39,101 nucleotides of DNA from Sulfuricella sp. (GCA_019911785.1 JAIOJM010000207.1:1-39101); one strand, 5' to 3'; counted from the first letter of the stretch, positions 6,673-15,761 are shown. The notes: generated by a model from the letters alone, not told the origin. Translations and numbers: made by a program.

Positions 6673-9420
6673 TCAGGCTTTCTCGACGTCGACCGTCGTT
6701 TCGTAAAAGATGCGGTTCGGGTTGAAGCCGCCGGACGCGTACTTGATGTGGCCGTAGCCGCCCACCATCTCCAGCGGGTTGATCAACTCGGCGTTGACCA
6801 TGTTGTAGTGGGTCATGTTCTTGTACATGTATTGCTCCCAGCCGTGCTCGGTGAAAACCATGTTCTCCGGCAGCGCCGGCTTGGCCTTCGCCATGGCGAA
6901 GAACTCGCCTTGGGAATTGAAGATCCGCACCATGTCGCCGTCCTTGATGCCCTTCCTGGCCATCGCCTTCGGGTTGAGACTGATATCCGGTGTGCCGCGC
7001 TGGTGACGCAACAGCCATTTCTCGTTGCGGACAAAGGAGTGGATGCCCCAGCGCGAGTGTGGTGAGTTGATCATGAACGGGTAGCGCTTAGGCCCCAGGT
7101 TTCCGCCCTTGAATTGGGGTTTCGGCACGGTCGCCCCGAGGCGCATGAACCAGTCGTGGTCCACGTAGAACTGCAGGCGACCAGTCAGGGTCCCGTAGGG
7201 TTTCTTGTCGGTGACGTTCACCGTGAAGGGTCGGTAAGGCTTGTCCTTGGGCACCGGAGCTGTCTTGCCTGCCGAGGGGCCGACGGCGACGAAGCCGTTT
7301 TTCAGCAGTTCCTCGTAGGTGCCGGGTCCCAGCGCTTTCGACTTCTCCATGACGAAGCGCAACGCATCCTCGTCCTTCTCGATAGCGCCCTTCATGGTGA
7401 AATCGTCGTAGAGGGTGTCGAAGTCGATGGCGCTCTTGATCTCGGGGTCGTTCACCCTAGTGACGCCGCGGGCCCTGGCACGCTCCTGGATCTTCTTGGC
7501 GAGCGCCACGTTGATCTGCCAGTCGGTCTTGCGCTCGTACATGGGCTTGACCGGCTGGCCGAAGAGGTTGACGAAGCGGGTCACCGAGGTTTCGCGGATA
7601 TCCAGTTTCTCCAGCGCCGCCGCCGGCAGCACGATGTCCGCGTACATGGCACCGGAATTCAGGCGGAAGTCCACTACCACGAGAAGTTCGCAGCGCTTGA
7701 GGAAATTTTCCGCCAAGTGCTGATAGCCGTTCGACGTGGCGAAGATGTTGATGCCGCCGTTGATGTAGACCACCGGGTTCTTGATGGACTGCCAGTTGGG
7801 CATCCAGCCCTTGGCCTCCGATTCCTTGCGCATGGCCTCCATGTCGTCGACGCCGAAGCCGATATCCTCCTTCAACTGGGCGTCGTCGTAGTAGGCCTTG
7901 GTACGGCGGTACTGTTCGCCCCACACCCACTGCGCCAGCACCATGGAAACGCTGCGTCCGGGCTTGCCCTTCACCGCGCCGAGCTCCGTGTTCCCTTCCA
8001 GCCGCCAGCCCTCGTAAGTGGTGTCGATGGAGCCGGTAGTGCCGTGGTGGCCGATCAGGGTGATGATGAGGATTTTCAGGCGGCCGCACTGGAAGCCGTC
8101 GAAGTGCTTCTGGTTGTTGTAGCCGTCGAGGATGCGCAGCGCCTTACACTCGGCGATCCAGCCGGCGAGCTTGCGCACCACGGACGGATGCACGCCCGTT
8201 GTCGCCTGGGTAGCTTCCGGCGTGTAGGGGGCGATCTCGGCCTTCAGACGCTCGAAAACGGTGGTGACCTGGACGCCCTCCGCATAGAACGACCCTTCCA
8301 GCGCCGGATCGACTACTCCGAGCTTCAGCGTCTTGTCCTTGCTACCCATGCTGCCTGGCGCCGGTACCGCCTTGCCGGTCTTGGTGTCCCACACGTAGAA
8401 CACCTGGTCGTTGCCGTCCGTCTTGAAATCCTTCTCGCGCAGAAACTTGCCGTTGTCGGTGCGCACCAGGAAGGGCAGGTCGGTCTGCTCCTTGATGTAA
8501 TCCGCCTTGTAGTGTTTGCCCGCGATAAGCACGTTGACGATCGCCGCAGCCAAGTGCGAGTCGGTGCCCGACTTGACCGGCACGAACAGGTCGGCATGGA
8601 TCGAAGAAGGGTTGTAATCCGCCGAAATGTTCACCAGCCGCGCGCCGTTGTAGCGCGCTTCCATGAGGTAGTGCGCATCCGGAATCCGCGTGACGATGGG
8701 GTTCATGTGCCACATCAGGATCAGGTCGGAAGTGAACCAGTCATCGAAGGTGGAGACCGTCCTGGCCGGCATGCGCACCGTCTGGATTCCCGGATAGAGG
8801 TCGCCGGTCATGGAGGAAACGTCCGGCTTGATAGCGCCCAGCAGGTTGGCGAGCCGCGTGTACCCCGTGTTGCTGATGACCGCGAAGGGGCGCTTCGGGA
8901 TGCAGATATTGCCGGGGCCTTGTTTCAGAGTGGTGTCGATGATCTTGTCGGCGATCTCCGTCAGCGCTTCGTCCCAGGAGATGCGCTTCCATTTGCGCTC
9001 GCCCCGGGCGCCGACGCGCTTGAGCGGGTACTTGAGGAAGTCCGCCTGTTTGATCCAGGAGCAGTACACGGCACCCTTCTGACAACCGCGCGGATTCATG
9101 TCCGGGATGCCGGGCAACTGCGGGTACTCGGCGACCTGCTCCTCCCGCATCGGCACGCCGTCCTTGACGTAAACACGCCAGGCGCAACCTGCCACGCAGC
9201 CGTTGGAATGGGTGGTGAAGCCTGTGGAATCCCATGTCCATTCCTTGCGGTACAGATCTTCCCAGCTTCGGTAGGGATACTCGCCCTTGAGGGGATCGCC
9301 AATGGGCTGCAGGCGCGTGAGAGCAAAGGAGACACCGGGAATGGCCAAGCCAAAAAGGCTTGTCCCGGCCAATTCGAGAAACCTTCTACGCGACAACTTG
9401 GTTGGATTTGACGGATTCAT
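6673..9420 (-). CDS. type II DMSO-reductase-family molybdopterin alpha subunit (operon 1)
   Basis: 915 residues. A Tat signal opens the protein ([10 protein letters not shown], residues 10-19, then a hydrophobic run to about 33). The N-terminal FS0 cluster motif is of type II kind, with His in place of the first Cys: H71, C75, C79, C113. D207 in MTGDLYPG is the likely Asp ligand to molybdenum. The remaining domains follow the family order, ending with a dinucleotide-binding region ([22 protein letters not shown]). Relatives include selenate, chlorate and nitrate reductases and dimethylsulfide and ethylbenzene dehydrogenases; the substrate is not readable from these motifs. A strong RBS (AAGGAGG) precedes the start. 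The gene is divergent from a set of secreted sulfurtransferases, which points to sulfur or selenium chemistry. Confidence 0.85.
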   Translation of the reverse strand: MNPSNPTKLSRRRFLELAGTSLFGLAIPGVSFALTRLQPIGDPLKGEYPYRSWEDLYRKEWTWDSTGFTTHSNGCVAGCAWRVYVKDGVPMREEQVAEYPQLPGIPDMNPRGCQKGAVYCSWIKQADFLKYPLKRVGARGERKWKRISWDEALTEIADKIIDTTLKQGPGNICIPKRPFAVISNTGYTRLANLLGAIKPDVSSMTGDLYPGIQTVRMPARTVSTFDDWFTSDLILMWHMNPIVTRIPDAHYLMEARYNGARLVNISADYNPSSIHADLFVPVKSGTDSHLAAAIVNVLIAGKHYKADYIKEQTDLPFLVRTDNGKFLREKDFKTDGNDQVFYVWDTKTGKAVPAPGSMGSKDKTLKLGVVDPALEGSFYAEGVQVTTVFERLKAEIAPYTPEATQATTGVHPSVVRKLAGWIAECKALRILDGYNNQKHFDGFQCGRLKILIITLIGHHGTTGSIDTTYEGWRLEGNTELGAVKGKPGRSVSMVLAQWVWGEQYRRTKAYYDDAQLKEDIGFGVDDMEAMRKESEAKGWMPNWQSIKNPVVYINGGINIFATSNGYQHLAENFLKRCELLVVVDFRLNSGAMYADIVLPAAALEKLDIRETSVTRFVNLFGQPVKPMYERKTDWQINVALAKKIQERARARGVTRVNDPEIKSAIDFDTLYDDFTMKGAIEKDEDALRFVMEKSKALGPGTYEELLKNGFVAVGPSAGKTAPVPKDKPYRPFTVNVTDKKPYGTLTGRLQFYVDHDWFMRLGATVPKPQFKGGNLGPKRYPFMINSPHSRWGIHSFVRNEKWLLRHQRGTPDISLNPKAMARKGIKDGDMVRIFNSQGEFFAMAKAKPALPENMVFTEHGWEQYMYKNMTHYNMVNAELINPLEMVGGYGHIKYASGGFNPNRIFYETTVDVEKA

Positions 9421-9451
9421 CTGTATCTACCTCCTTGATAAAAAGACCTCT

Positions 9452-9463
9452 ATATCTTGATAT
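9452..9463 (-). promoter_or_regulatory. small palindrome upstream of the operon 1 alpha gene
   Basis: ATATC-TT-GATAT is an exact 5-bp inverted repeat 32 bases before the alpha-subunit start codon and close to where a promoter for the minus-strand operon would lie. It could be an operator for one of the ArsR-rhodanese proteins. It is short and AT-rich, so chance is possible. Confidence 0.3.
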
Positions 9464-9536
9464 GCACCTTACTCCCTTCGTTTTAGTATGTCAACAGTCG
9501 CGCGAATGTGCGAATGTATAAATTTGCTAATGTTGA

Positions 9537-9647
9537 ATACTCTACTTTGTGTCCACAGGGGGCTTGGATGGAGAGATGTTGAAAGCATACATTCGCAATC
9601 ATGAGCAAAAGGATGAACGCTACGTCCAGATGAAACTGGGCGTGTAG
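9537..9647 (+). pseudogene. C-terminal remnant of an IS200/IS605-type Y1 transposase
   Basis: Reading codons from 9537 gives 36 residues before TAG. They include YFVSTGGLDGEM and LKAYIRNHEQKDER, which match the last helix of IS200-type TnpA proteins (usual pattern YFVSTVG...IxxYIxxQExxD). The catalytic HUH pair and tyrosine lie outside, and a stop closes the frame immediately upstream, so the rest of the gene has been lost. It sits in the divergent region between the molybdoenzyme operon and the sulfurtransferase operon. Confidence 0.6.
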
Positions 9648-9651
9648 CCGC

Positions 9652-9716
9652 ATTGGGTGACTCACGGTTTTAGGGCGTCTTTGAGGCGCTCACCCAATAA
9701 ACCCCCGGCTGGGGGT
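9652..9716. repeat. nested hairpins, probable right end of the IS200-type remnant
   Basis: Two stem-loops follow the transposase fragment. The first has exact 9-bp arms ATTGGGTGA (9652-9660) and TCACCCAAT (9690-9698) enclosing a smaller GCGTC/GGCGC stem. The second is ACCCCC-ggct-GGGGGT (9701-9716), directly followed by a pyrimidine-poor stretch. IS200/IS605 elements end in subterminal hairpins that the Y1 transposase recognises, so this is a plausible right end. The second stem could also act as a terminator for readthrough. Confidence 0.5.
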
Positions 9717-9789
9717 CACTTAATTTCTATTGGATTTCCTTCAAATCCAGCAGGACTGCTAGGTCATTGGGCCGCCATAAAAAATTAGC

Positions 9790-9840
9790 TTGACGACCTT
9801 GTGGTTATTGCCGAATAATATATTCAAACATTCATTTGAT
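9790..9840 (+). promoter_or_regulatory. promoter and candidate operator of the secreted sulfurtransferase operon
   Basis: TTGACG (9790-9795) and AATAAT (9814-9819) lie 18 bases apart and make a reasonable sigma-70 promoter. Immediately downstream, TCAAA-CATTCA-TTTGA (9824-9839) is a 5-bp inverted repeat. Its right arm extends to CATTTGAT, the inverse of the ATCAAATG found in the palindrome before the first arsR-rhodanese gene. An operator overlapping the transcription start is consistent with repression. Confidence 0.45.
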
Positions 9841-9865
9841 TTTGTTATTAACCATAACTAAAATT

Positions 9866-10336
9866 ATGAAACCGGCTCAATTTGTTTCCTCGCTCATCCT
9901 GATGGCCGTCATGTCCTTGCTGCTGCCAGCAGTCTCCTTCGCCGCCGACAATGCGGCGGTAAAGGCCATGGAGGAATATTTCGAATTCTCCGAATACGGC
10001 GGCGCCACCATCCTGCCGGAGCAGATCCCGGCGGAGGACTGGAAGAAAATCCACGTCATCGACACGCGCGATGCAGACCAATACAACAAGGCCCACATCC
10101 CCGGCGCGGTGAACATCGACTGGCGGCAGGTGCTCGGGCGTCGCGCCGAACTGCCGACCGACAGGATGGTGCTGGTGTACTGCAACGCCGGCACGCTTTC
10201 CGCCCAGGCCGGATTGGCGCTTCGCTTGGCGGGCATGGAAAACGTGCGGATTTTGCAGGGTGGCTTTGGCGAGTGGAAAGCCAAGGGTGGCTTCGATGCC
10301 AACAGGCGTGCGACGCGACGTTCTGGCAAGAAGTAA
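9866..10336 (+). CDS. secreted single-domain rhodanese
   Basis: 156 residues from the ATG at 9866; an upstream in-frame TTG would put a non-native extension before the signal peptide. Residues 1-26 are a Sec signal (ending PAVSFA-ADN). The rhodanese domain follows (HVIDTRDADQYNKAHIPGAVNI, then VLVYCNAGTLSAQAG), with C106 as the persulfide-forming residue. Its role is transfer of sulfane sulfur in the periplasm. It is the first gene of a co-oriented set ending at 12757 and starts behind the promoter and palindrome at 9790-9840. The basic C-terminus (RRATRRSGKK) is unusual for a secreted enzyme and may bind an acidic partner or membrane. Confidence 0.85.
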   Translation: MKPAQFVSSLILMAVMSLLLPAVSFAADNAAVKAMEEYFEFSEYGGATILPEQIPAEDWKKIHVIDTRDADQYNKAHIPGAVNIDWRQVLGRRAELPTDRMVLVYCNAGTLSAQAGLALRLAGMENVRILQGGFGEWKAKGGFDANRRATRRSGKK

Positions 10337-10375
10337 AGGGCAGGTGTATAAAAACAACTTACGAAGGAGATTGAT

Positions 10376-10816
10376 ATGTCATTTATTCATTTGCGTTTTA
10401 TCCTCGTCATGCTGCTTGCATTAGCGGCTTTTTCCGGCGTTTCATACGCCGGCGGGCCGCCCGGCCAGGCAGTGTTCAACGGCCAGAAAGTGCTCACCCT
10501 GATCGGACGCGATCCGCCCGGGGTGCGCTGCAACAACAACATGCAGATCGCCGCCGAGCTTGCCAATGTTTACAAGCTGCCGGTTCAGATCATCCCGGTG
10601 ACGTTCGCCGGTCCCGGCGCCAAAGCCCCGGCGGTGTACTACGGCGACCAGTTGATCGCGGAGGACGGGGGCGAGCTGAACGGCATGGTGAGTTATGCCG
10701 AAATCGCCGACATCCTGGAAATCGAAGGCGTGCCGAAGCAGGCACAGCAGGGGCGCCTGATGGAAATCAAAAAGGATCATGACAGCCTCAAGGCTGCGAT
10801 CAAGGCGGTCAATTAG
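10376..10816 (+). CDS. secreted thioredoxin-fold-like protein with PPGxRC motif
   Basis: 146 residues, preceded by AAGGAG at good spacing. A signal peptide covers about residues 1-25 (SYAGG). The mature part begins with a strand (VLTLIGRD), then the motif PPGVRC, a helix (NNMQIAAELANVYKL), a strand (VQIIPV), and PAVYYGDQLI, a thioredoxin-like beta-alpha-beta layout with one cysteine. No family name is known to me, but the same PPGxRC helix strand order recurs in the two small proteins at 31106-31402 and 31436-31756, which lack signal peptides. It lies between a secreted rhodanese and a two-domain sulfurtransferase, so a sulfur-carrier or persulfide-reducing role is a reasonable guess. Confidence 0.7.
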   Translation: MSFIHLRFILVMLLALAAFSGVSYAGGPPGQAVFNGQKVLTLIGRDPPGVRCNNNMQIAAELANVYKLPVQIIPVTFAGPGAKAPAVYYGDQLIAEDGGELNGMVSYAEIADILEIEGVPKQAQQGRLMEIKKDHDSLKAAIKAVN

Positions 10817-10837
10817 CCGCGATGAAGGGGGCATGAA

Positions 10838-11209
10838 ATGCACATCAGAATTCCGGGAGCCATTGTCGCGGGCGCGATTCTGGCGCTGCTTGCCGGTCAG
10901 GTTTTCAGCGAAGAACTGGCGCAGCTCAAGGGCAGAATCATTGGAGAGAAATGCGCCCAGCTTGGGAAAATCGGCGAGTGCTATCTCAAGTGGGCGGAAC
11001 CGATGGTGTTCTGGACGGAAGAGGGGGATTACTACGCCATCGACCTGACCGCCAAGGGCGGCGTGGCGCAGGAAAAATTCGACGAGGCGTTCGGCCAGGA
11101 AGTCGAGCTCCAGGGTGAAATCCTGAAAAACGGGAAGAGCGAGCGGATACGGGTCGCGCAGCTCAAAATCATGAGGCCCGCCGCCGGGAAAGAGTTCTTC
11201 AAGGGGTGA
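10838..11209 (+). CDS. small secreted protein of unknown function
   Basis: 123 residues with a signal peptide (IVAGAILALLAGQVFS, residues about 8-23). The mature domain of about 100 residues starts QLKGRIIGEKCAQLGKIGECYLKW, then alternates short strands (WTEEGDYYAIDL, QEVELQGEIL, RIRVAQLKI), a pattern that could be an OB-like barrel. Two cysteines lie in the first loop. I do not recognise the family. It follows the PPGxRC gene by 21 bases and precedes the sulfurtransferase, all on the same strand, so it belongs to the same transcription unit; its partner could be one of the secreted sulfur carriers. Confidence 0.65.
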   Translation: MHIRIPGAIVAGAILALLAGQVFSEELAQLKGRIIGEKCAQLGKIGECYLKWAEPMVFWTEEGDYYAIDLTAKGGVAQEKFDEAFGQEVELQGEILKNGKSERIRVAQLKIMRPAAGKEFFKG

Positions 11210-11308
11210 CTGTAAACCCCGATCCCCGGGCGGGATCATGAACGGCAGGACAAGCGGGAATTTTCAGGTTTTCATTTTCAGTTAAGGGTTGGTAAGGAGG
11301 GTGTCAAC

Positions 11309-12217
11309 ATGAGACTTGCGCTAAGCGCGTGGTTTTCGAATCTACTGGTTGCAGCCGTCATCGCCCTGAGCGGGCCGGCGGCCCTGGCGGGCCAGGATTA
11401 CGCCAGACCCGAACTTTTGATTGAAACCGAGGAGCTGGCGAAAATCCTCAATCAGCCCAATGTCAGACTGATCGATGCTGTGGAGCCAGTGAGTTACCAG
11501 CGGGCCCATATCGCGGGCGCGGTGAATATTTTCTATCTCGACCTCGCCAAGCTCGATGAGCGCAAGAAAACCGGTTTCCCCTTGAGCCAGGCCGAGGCGG
11601 AAAAGATTTTCGGCGAGGCCGGCATCGATGCCGGCACGCAGGTGATCGTCTACGACGGCAGCGAGGGGACGTCCGCCTCGGGCGTGTGGTTCGTGCTCGA
11701 TTTCTTCGGCCACAAGAACGTCAAGGTGCTGAACGGCGGCTTCCGCAAGTGGCTCAAGGAGGGCCGCCTCGTGACCCAGGACGCGCCTACGCCGGAGAAG
11801 AAAAGATTCGCCGCCAAACCTCAACCCGAGAAGGTCGTGACGCGCGAGTGGGTGCAGAAGAACCTGCGCAACAAGGACGTCGTGATCGTGGATACGCGCT
11901 CGTTCAACGAATTCATCGGCAAGGACCTGCGCCCGGGCGCCTCGCGCGGCGGACACGTCCCGGGCGCCACGCACCTCGAGTGGACGAAATTTTCGGACAA
12001 GGTGAATACGTTCAAGACCGCCGACCAGATCGAGAAGGCGCTCAATCAGCGCGGCATCACCAAGGATACCAAGGTAGTGACTTATTGCCAGAGCGGCCTC
12101 GGACGCTCCACCGACGTGGCGCTGGCCATGAAGCTGATCGGCTACGACAACGTGGTCGAGTACAGCGGCTCGTGGGATGAGTGGTCGGTCGATCCGCGCC
12201 TGCCTATCGAGAAATAA
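11309..12217 (+). CDS. secreted two-domain thiosulfate/3-mercaptopyruvate-type sulfurtransferase
   Basis: 302 residues with a signal peptide (to about GPAALAG, residue 28) and a strong RBS (AAGGAGG). The N-terminal rhodanese domain (residues 35-155) has VIVYDGSEGTSAS where the active Cys would be, so Asp replaces it, as in other tandem rhodaneses where this half is structural. The C-terminal domain (175-302) carries TYCQSGLGRS with C260, and VDTRSFNEFIG. The extra GKDLRPGASRGGHVPGA segment is typical of TST/MST enzymes. It moves sulfane sulfur from thiosulfate or a mercapto donor to an acceptor thiol in the periplasm. It is followed at 21 bases by a TlpA-like protein, a natural reductant for its persulfide. 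Confidence 0.88.
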   Translation: MRLALSAWFSNLLVAAVIALSGPAALAGQDYARPELLIETEELAKILNQPNVRLIDAVEPVSYQRAHIAGAVNIFYLDLAKLDERKKTGFPLSQAEAEKIFGEAGIDAGTQVIVYDGSEGTSASGVWFVLDFFGHKNVKVLNGGFRKWLKEGRLVTQDAPTPEKKRFAAKPQPEKVVTREWVQKNLRNKDVVIVDTRSFNEFIGKDLRPGASRGGHVPGATHLEWTKFSDKVNTFKTADQIEKALNQRGITKDTKVVTYCQSGLGRSTDVALAMKLIGYDNVVEYSGSWDEWSVDPRLPIEK

Positions 12218-12238
12218 GGAAGGGTGGCAGGGCGAACC

Positions 12239-12757
12239 ATGCGACATCCGGCTTACGCCTTCCTGGCCCTGCTCGCCATGCTTGCCCCAGCCGGCGCGGG
12301 AGAACTCAAGCCCTTCAAGGGCGCGGTGATGGCGAGCGATTTCGTCACGCAGGACCTTAAGGGGCAGAAGGCGCGTTTCAACGCCTTCCAGGGCAAGGTG
12401 GTGATGCTCAATTTCTGGGCCACCTGGTGCTCGAATTGCCGCAAGGAAATGCCCTCGATGGAGGCGCTTCATCAGGCTTATAAAAACAGGGGGCTGGTGG
12501 TGCTGGCGGTGTCGCAGGATCAGGCGGGCGCGCGCACGGTGCAGGCCTACGTGGACGAGCTCAAGCTGAGCTTCCCGGTGTGGCACGACCGTGACGGCCT
12601 GGTCGGCAGGCAGTACAGCATCCCGGGCGTGCCGGTATCGTATCTGATCGGCGCGGACGGGCGCATCGCCTACCGCGTGATCGGCGAATACGACTGGTTC
12701 GGGACGGAGGCGCGCGCGGCGGTGGAAGCGCTGCTCGGCGCGCGGGTTTCGCGATAA
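12239..12757 (+). CDS. periplasmic TlpA/ResA-like thioredoxin
   Basis: 172 residues from the ATG at 12239; a GTG at 12224 is in frame but too close to the AAGGA motif. A signal peptide ends near residue 20 (APAGAGE). The thioredoxin fold shows NFWATWCSNCRKEMPSM with C64 and C67, VLAVSQDQ, and the cis-proline region GVPVSYLIGADGRI. Such proteins reduce periplasmic disulfides or persulfides and are recharged from the membrane. As last gene of the set starting at 9866 it could regenerate the rhodaneses. A MITE-like repeat begins 3 bases after its stop codon. Confidence 0.85.
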   Translation: MRHPAYAFLALLAMLAPAGAGELKPFKGAVMASDFVTQDLKGQKARFNAFQGKVVMLNFWATWCSNCRKEMPSMEALHQAYKNRGLVVLAVSQDQAGARTVQAYVDELKLSFPVWHDRDGLVGRQYSIPGVPVSYLIGADGRIAYRVIGEYDWFGTEARAAVEALLGARVSR

Positions 12758-12760
12758 ATG

Positions 12761-12969
12761 AACCCAGAAAAGCTATAACCACGAATTTACACGAATAAAC
12801 CACGAATGTTCACTAATAATCAAAGGCTTGGCGATATCTGTTCGATTTTCCTATTTGGTGAGACGATATTTGTAGTTAAGTATTTGTGTCGCCTAGAGGC
12901 GCCTAGTTTTGGTCATTCGTGAATATTCGTGAACATTCGTGTCATTCGTGGTTAATTACGGTTTTTAAG
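12761..12969. repeat. MITE-like palindromic element, copy 1
   Basis: The 209-bp element opens AACCCAGAAAAGC and ends CGGTTTTTAAG, imperfect inverted outer ends shared with three other elements in this window. Inside, AACCACGAATTTACACGAAT faces ATTCGTGTCATTCGTGGTT, giving a long imperfect stem. The centre carries the phrase GTGTCGCCTAGAGGCGCC followed by TAGTTTTGGT, which recurs in the element at 30078. It starts just after a stop codon and ends 25 bases before the next start codon, with no gene inside. It may carry the promoter or the terminator between the two operons. Confidence 0.7.
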
Positions 12970-12994
12970 ATGAAAAAAAAGAGGCGCAAACACC

Positions 12995-15748
12995 ATGGTC
13001 GACAGACGTGATTTCCTGAAACTTTCCAGCGCGGGCTTATGCTCGTTTGCGCTCGGCTTATCCGAGGAGTTGCAGGCGCGCATCCTCGCGGTGGACGATC
13101 CGCTGGTCTCCTACCCAGACCGCTCGTGGGAGGATTTCTACCGCAAGGAATTCGCCGGGACGCGCGGCAATGCCCAGGGATTCGCCTTCCACTGCTCCAA
13201 CTGCCAGGGCAACTGCGCCTTTCGAGTGTTCGCCAGGGATGGCGTCGTGACGCGCGAGGAACAGCTCGCGCAGTACCCGCAGATCAGCCCGGACATTCCC
13301 GACCCCAATCCCCGCGGATGCAACAAGGGGACGATCCACTCCCAGGCCATGTACGAGCAGGACCGCCTGCTCTACCCGCTCAAGCGCACCGGCGCGCGCG
13401 GCGAGGGCAAGTGGGAGCGCATTTCCTGGGACCAGGCCATGGGTGAAATTGCGGAGAAGATCGTGGGCACCCTGGCAGAACACGGCCCGGGGGCGATGCT
13501 GCTCTATGCCGGCACCGGGATCGTGTCGCAAGGCCGGCGCGCGGGGCCGTTGCGCCTGGGTTCGCTGCTCGGTTCGACCCGCCTCTACCCCTCCAGCGCG
13601 GTCGGTGACATGTTCACCGGGGCGGCGCTCGCCTATGGCATTCCCAACGTGGGCACTTCGCTCGATGCCTGGTTCGAGATGGACTACATCGTGCTGTGGA
13701 GCTTCAATCCCAACGTCACCCGCATTCCGGACGCCCATTACCTGTGGGAAGCGAAGTGGCGCGGCGCCAAAATCGTGGTGATCTCGCCGGACTACAATCC
13801 CACCGCCATCCACGCCGACTGGTGGATTCCGATTACTCCGGGTTCGGACAGCTTCCTCGCCATGTCGCTGGTGCACGTGGTGCTGAAGGAGAAGCTGTAC
13901 AAGGAGGATTTCATCCGGGAGCAGACCGACCTGCCCTTCCTGGTGCGCGAGGATACGGGAAAGCTCCTGCGCCTCTCCGACCTGCGCAAGGACAGCAAGG
14001 ACGACGTGTTCTACTGCTGGGACGAGGCGAGCGGCAAGGCCGTGATCATGCCGGGTACCCAGGGGCATTTCAAAAAGACCTTGCGGCTGGGCGCGATCCG
14101 CCCGGTGCTCACCGGGCGCTACGAGGTGAAGGGTCACGACGGCAAGGCGATCCCCGTCACCACCGTATTCGAAAAAGTGCGCGCCGAGGCGGAAAAATAC
14201 TCGCCCGAGGCAACGCAGGCGCAGACCGGCATACCCCCGGCCCTGGCTTACAAGCTGGCGCGCGAATACGCCGCTGCGCACGATCCCGGGCTCACCATCG
14301 GCTTCTCGCTGCACAAATATGCCTGGGGCATACTCGCCTGCTGGGCGCAGGCCCTGTTTTGCGCGCTCACCGGCCACGATGTGGTGGATACCGAACACCA
14401 GTGGAGCCTGGGCGGCCTCGGGCCGCTCACCGCGCCCAAGCCCGCGCGCTTTGAATCGGGCTTCCTGGGCGAGTGGTTCTCGGGGCGCATGTGGGAGACT
14501 TTCGAGCGTCACTACGCGGGGGAGGAGTTCAAGCAGCGTACCGGCATCACCCCCGATGACCTGGTGAAACTGGCCGAGCGCTCGCGCGACGACAAGTGGC
14601 ACACCAACTACGGCGAGCCGAAAATCCGCCTCCTGTTCGCCGAGAACATCTTCCGCCGCAACAAGTCCTCGGAGCATTACAGGAAAACGGTGCTGGATGC
14701 GACCGAGCTCTACGTCAACGTCAATTACCGCATGGACTCCTCGGCGGAGTACGCCGACTACGTGCTGCCCTCCATCAGCCACTACGAGGGCTGGGACATA
14801 CGCGGCGAGGTCGGTTATCACCGTTACGCCAATCTGACCGTGCCGCCGAAAGACCTGAAGCCGGTCGGCGAGACCAAGGCCGAGTGGGAAATATGCCGCC
14901 TGCTGGCCGAACACATCGAGGCCAAGGCAAAGAGCCGGGGACTCGGCCAGATCAATGATCCGCTCTTCACCGTGGAGAAGGACGGCAAGAAGACCCCGGT
15001 CACGCGCGATCTCGACACCCTGGTCTTCGATTTCACCCTGCAGGGCAAGGTGAACACCGACAAGGACGTGGTGAAGTGGCAGATCGAGAATGTGCCCGCC
15101 TTCAAGCCGTGGAAATTCGAGGATGCGGTCGAGCGCGGCTTCCTGGTGCTCAACAGCAATGCCGGTCTCACCTCGCCGCTGTATGCCGACAAGCCCTACC
15201 GCTCGTTCGAGGAGCAGTTCCACCTCAAGCGCCCCTACCCGACGCTCTCTGGCCGGCAGCAGTTCTACATCGACCAGGAAGTCTTCGCCAAACTCGGCTG
15301 CAGCGTGCCCACGGCGCGCGAGGCGCTGCATCCCTCCAGCTTCCCGCTAAAGTTCTATTCGCCGCATGCGCGCTGGGGCATTCACTCCACCTGGCGCTCG
15401 AACAAGTACATGATGCGCATGCAGCGGGGCGTGCCGCATCTCAACCTCAATCCGCAGGATGCCGCCCGGCGCGGCATCCAGGACGGCGACACGGTGCGCG
15501 TATTCAACAATATCGGCGAATTCCGGGCGATGGCCAGGATCATGCCCAGCCTGCGGCCCGGCACGCTGATGATGGACCACGCCTGGGAGCCGCATCAGTT
15601 CCACCAGCGCGTGGGCATGGATGCACCGGTCGCCGGGTTGCTCTCGCCGCTCGAACTGGCGGGCGGCTGGGGGCATCTCAAGTTCGGCGCCGAATGGGAC
15701 GGCAACCAGCTTGCCCACGAATCCACGGTTGACGTGGCCAAGGTTTAA
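12995..15748 (+). CDS. type II DMSO-reductase-family molybdopterin alpha subunit (operon 2)
   Basis: 917 residues. A Tat signal is present (DRRDFLKLSSAG, residues 3-14). FS0 ligands are H66, C70, C74 and C109, the His-first arrangement of type II enzymes. D205 in AVGDMFTG is the candidate molybdenum ligand. Family landmarks continue to the C-terminal domain (GIQDGDTVRVFN, WGHLKFGAEWDG). It is clearly paralogous to the alpha subunit at 6673-9420 (shared [15 protein letters not shown] start, NPRGC, PDAHYLxEA, SPHARWGIHS), yet diverged through the active-site funnel, so the substrates may differ or the two may run in opposite directions. Its operon has beta and gamma genes but no dedicated chaperone. 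Confidence 0.85.
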   Translation: MVDRRDFLKLSSAGLCSFALGLSEELQARILAVDDPLVSYPDRSWEDFYRKEFAGTRGNAQGFAFHCSNCQGNCAFRVFARDGVVTREEQLAQYPQISPDIPDPNPRGCNKGTIHSQAMYEQDRLLYPLKRTGARGEGKWERISWDQAMGEIAEKIVGTLAEHGPGAMLLYAGTGIVSQGRRAGPLRLGSLLGSTRLYPSSAVGDMFTGAALAYGIPNVGTSLDAWFEMDYIVLWSFNPNVTRIPDAHYLWEAKWRGAKIVVISPDYNPTAIHADWWIPITPGSDSFLAMSLVHVVLKEKLYKEDFIREQTDLPFLVREDTGKLLRLSDLRKDSKDDVFYCWDEASGKAVIMPGTQGHFKKTLRLGAIRPVLTGRYEVKGHDGKAIPVTTVFEKVRAEAEKYSPEATQAQTGIPPALAYKLAREYAAAHDPGLTIGFSLHKYAWGILACWAQALFCALTGHDVVDTEHQWSLGGLGPLTAPKPARFESGFLGEWFSGRMWETFERHYAGEEFKQRTGITPDDLVKLAERSRDDKWHTNYGEPKIRLLFAENIFRRNKSSEHYRKTVLDATELYVNVNYRMDSSAEYADYVLPSISHYEGWDIRGEVGYHRYANLTVPPKDLKPVGETKAEWEICRLLAEHIEAKAKSRGLGQINDPLFTVEKDGKKTPVTRDLDTLVFDFTLQGKVNTDKDVVKWQIENVPAFKPWKFEDAVERGFLVLNSNAGLTSPLYADKPYRSFEEQFHLKRPYPTLSGRQQFYIDQEVFAKLGCSVPTAREALHPSSFPLKFYSPHARWGIHSTWRSNKYMMRMQRGVPHLNLNPQDAARRGIQDGDTVRVFNNIGEFRAMARIMPSLRPGTLMMDHAWEPHQFHQRVGMDAPVAGLLSPLELAGGWGHLKFGAEWDGNQLAHESTVDVAKV

Positions 15749-15761
15749 TAGAGAGGAAAAC

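Noticed and set aside
7114..9411. 765-codon open frame on the plus strand opposite the operon 1 alpha subunit
   Set aside because: It mirrors a high-GC molybdoenzyme gene, lacks any recognisable domain and has the low-complexity His/Arg/Val content of an antisense frame.
11309..12217. Loss of Cys in the first rhodanese domain as an anomaly
   Set aside because: Asp at this position is normal for the N-terminal half of tandem rhodaneses; only the second domain is catalytic.
12761..12969. Repetitive ATTCGTG tracts considered as a CRISPR array
   Set aside because: The repeats are inverted and irregular, with no constant repeat length or unique spacers, and no cas genes are nearby.
13058..15331. 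757-codon open frame on the minus strand opposite the operon 2 alpha subunit
   Set aside because: Same antisense artefact of GC-rich codons; the plus-strand frame has full FS0, Mo-ligand and Tat motifs.
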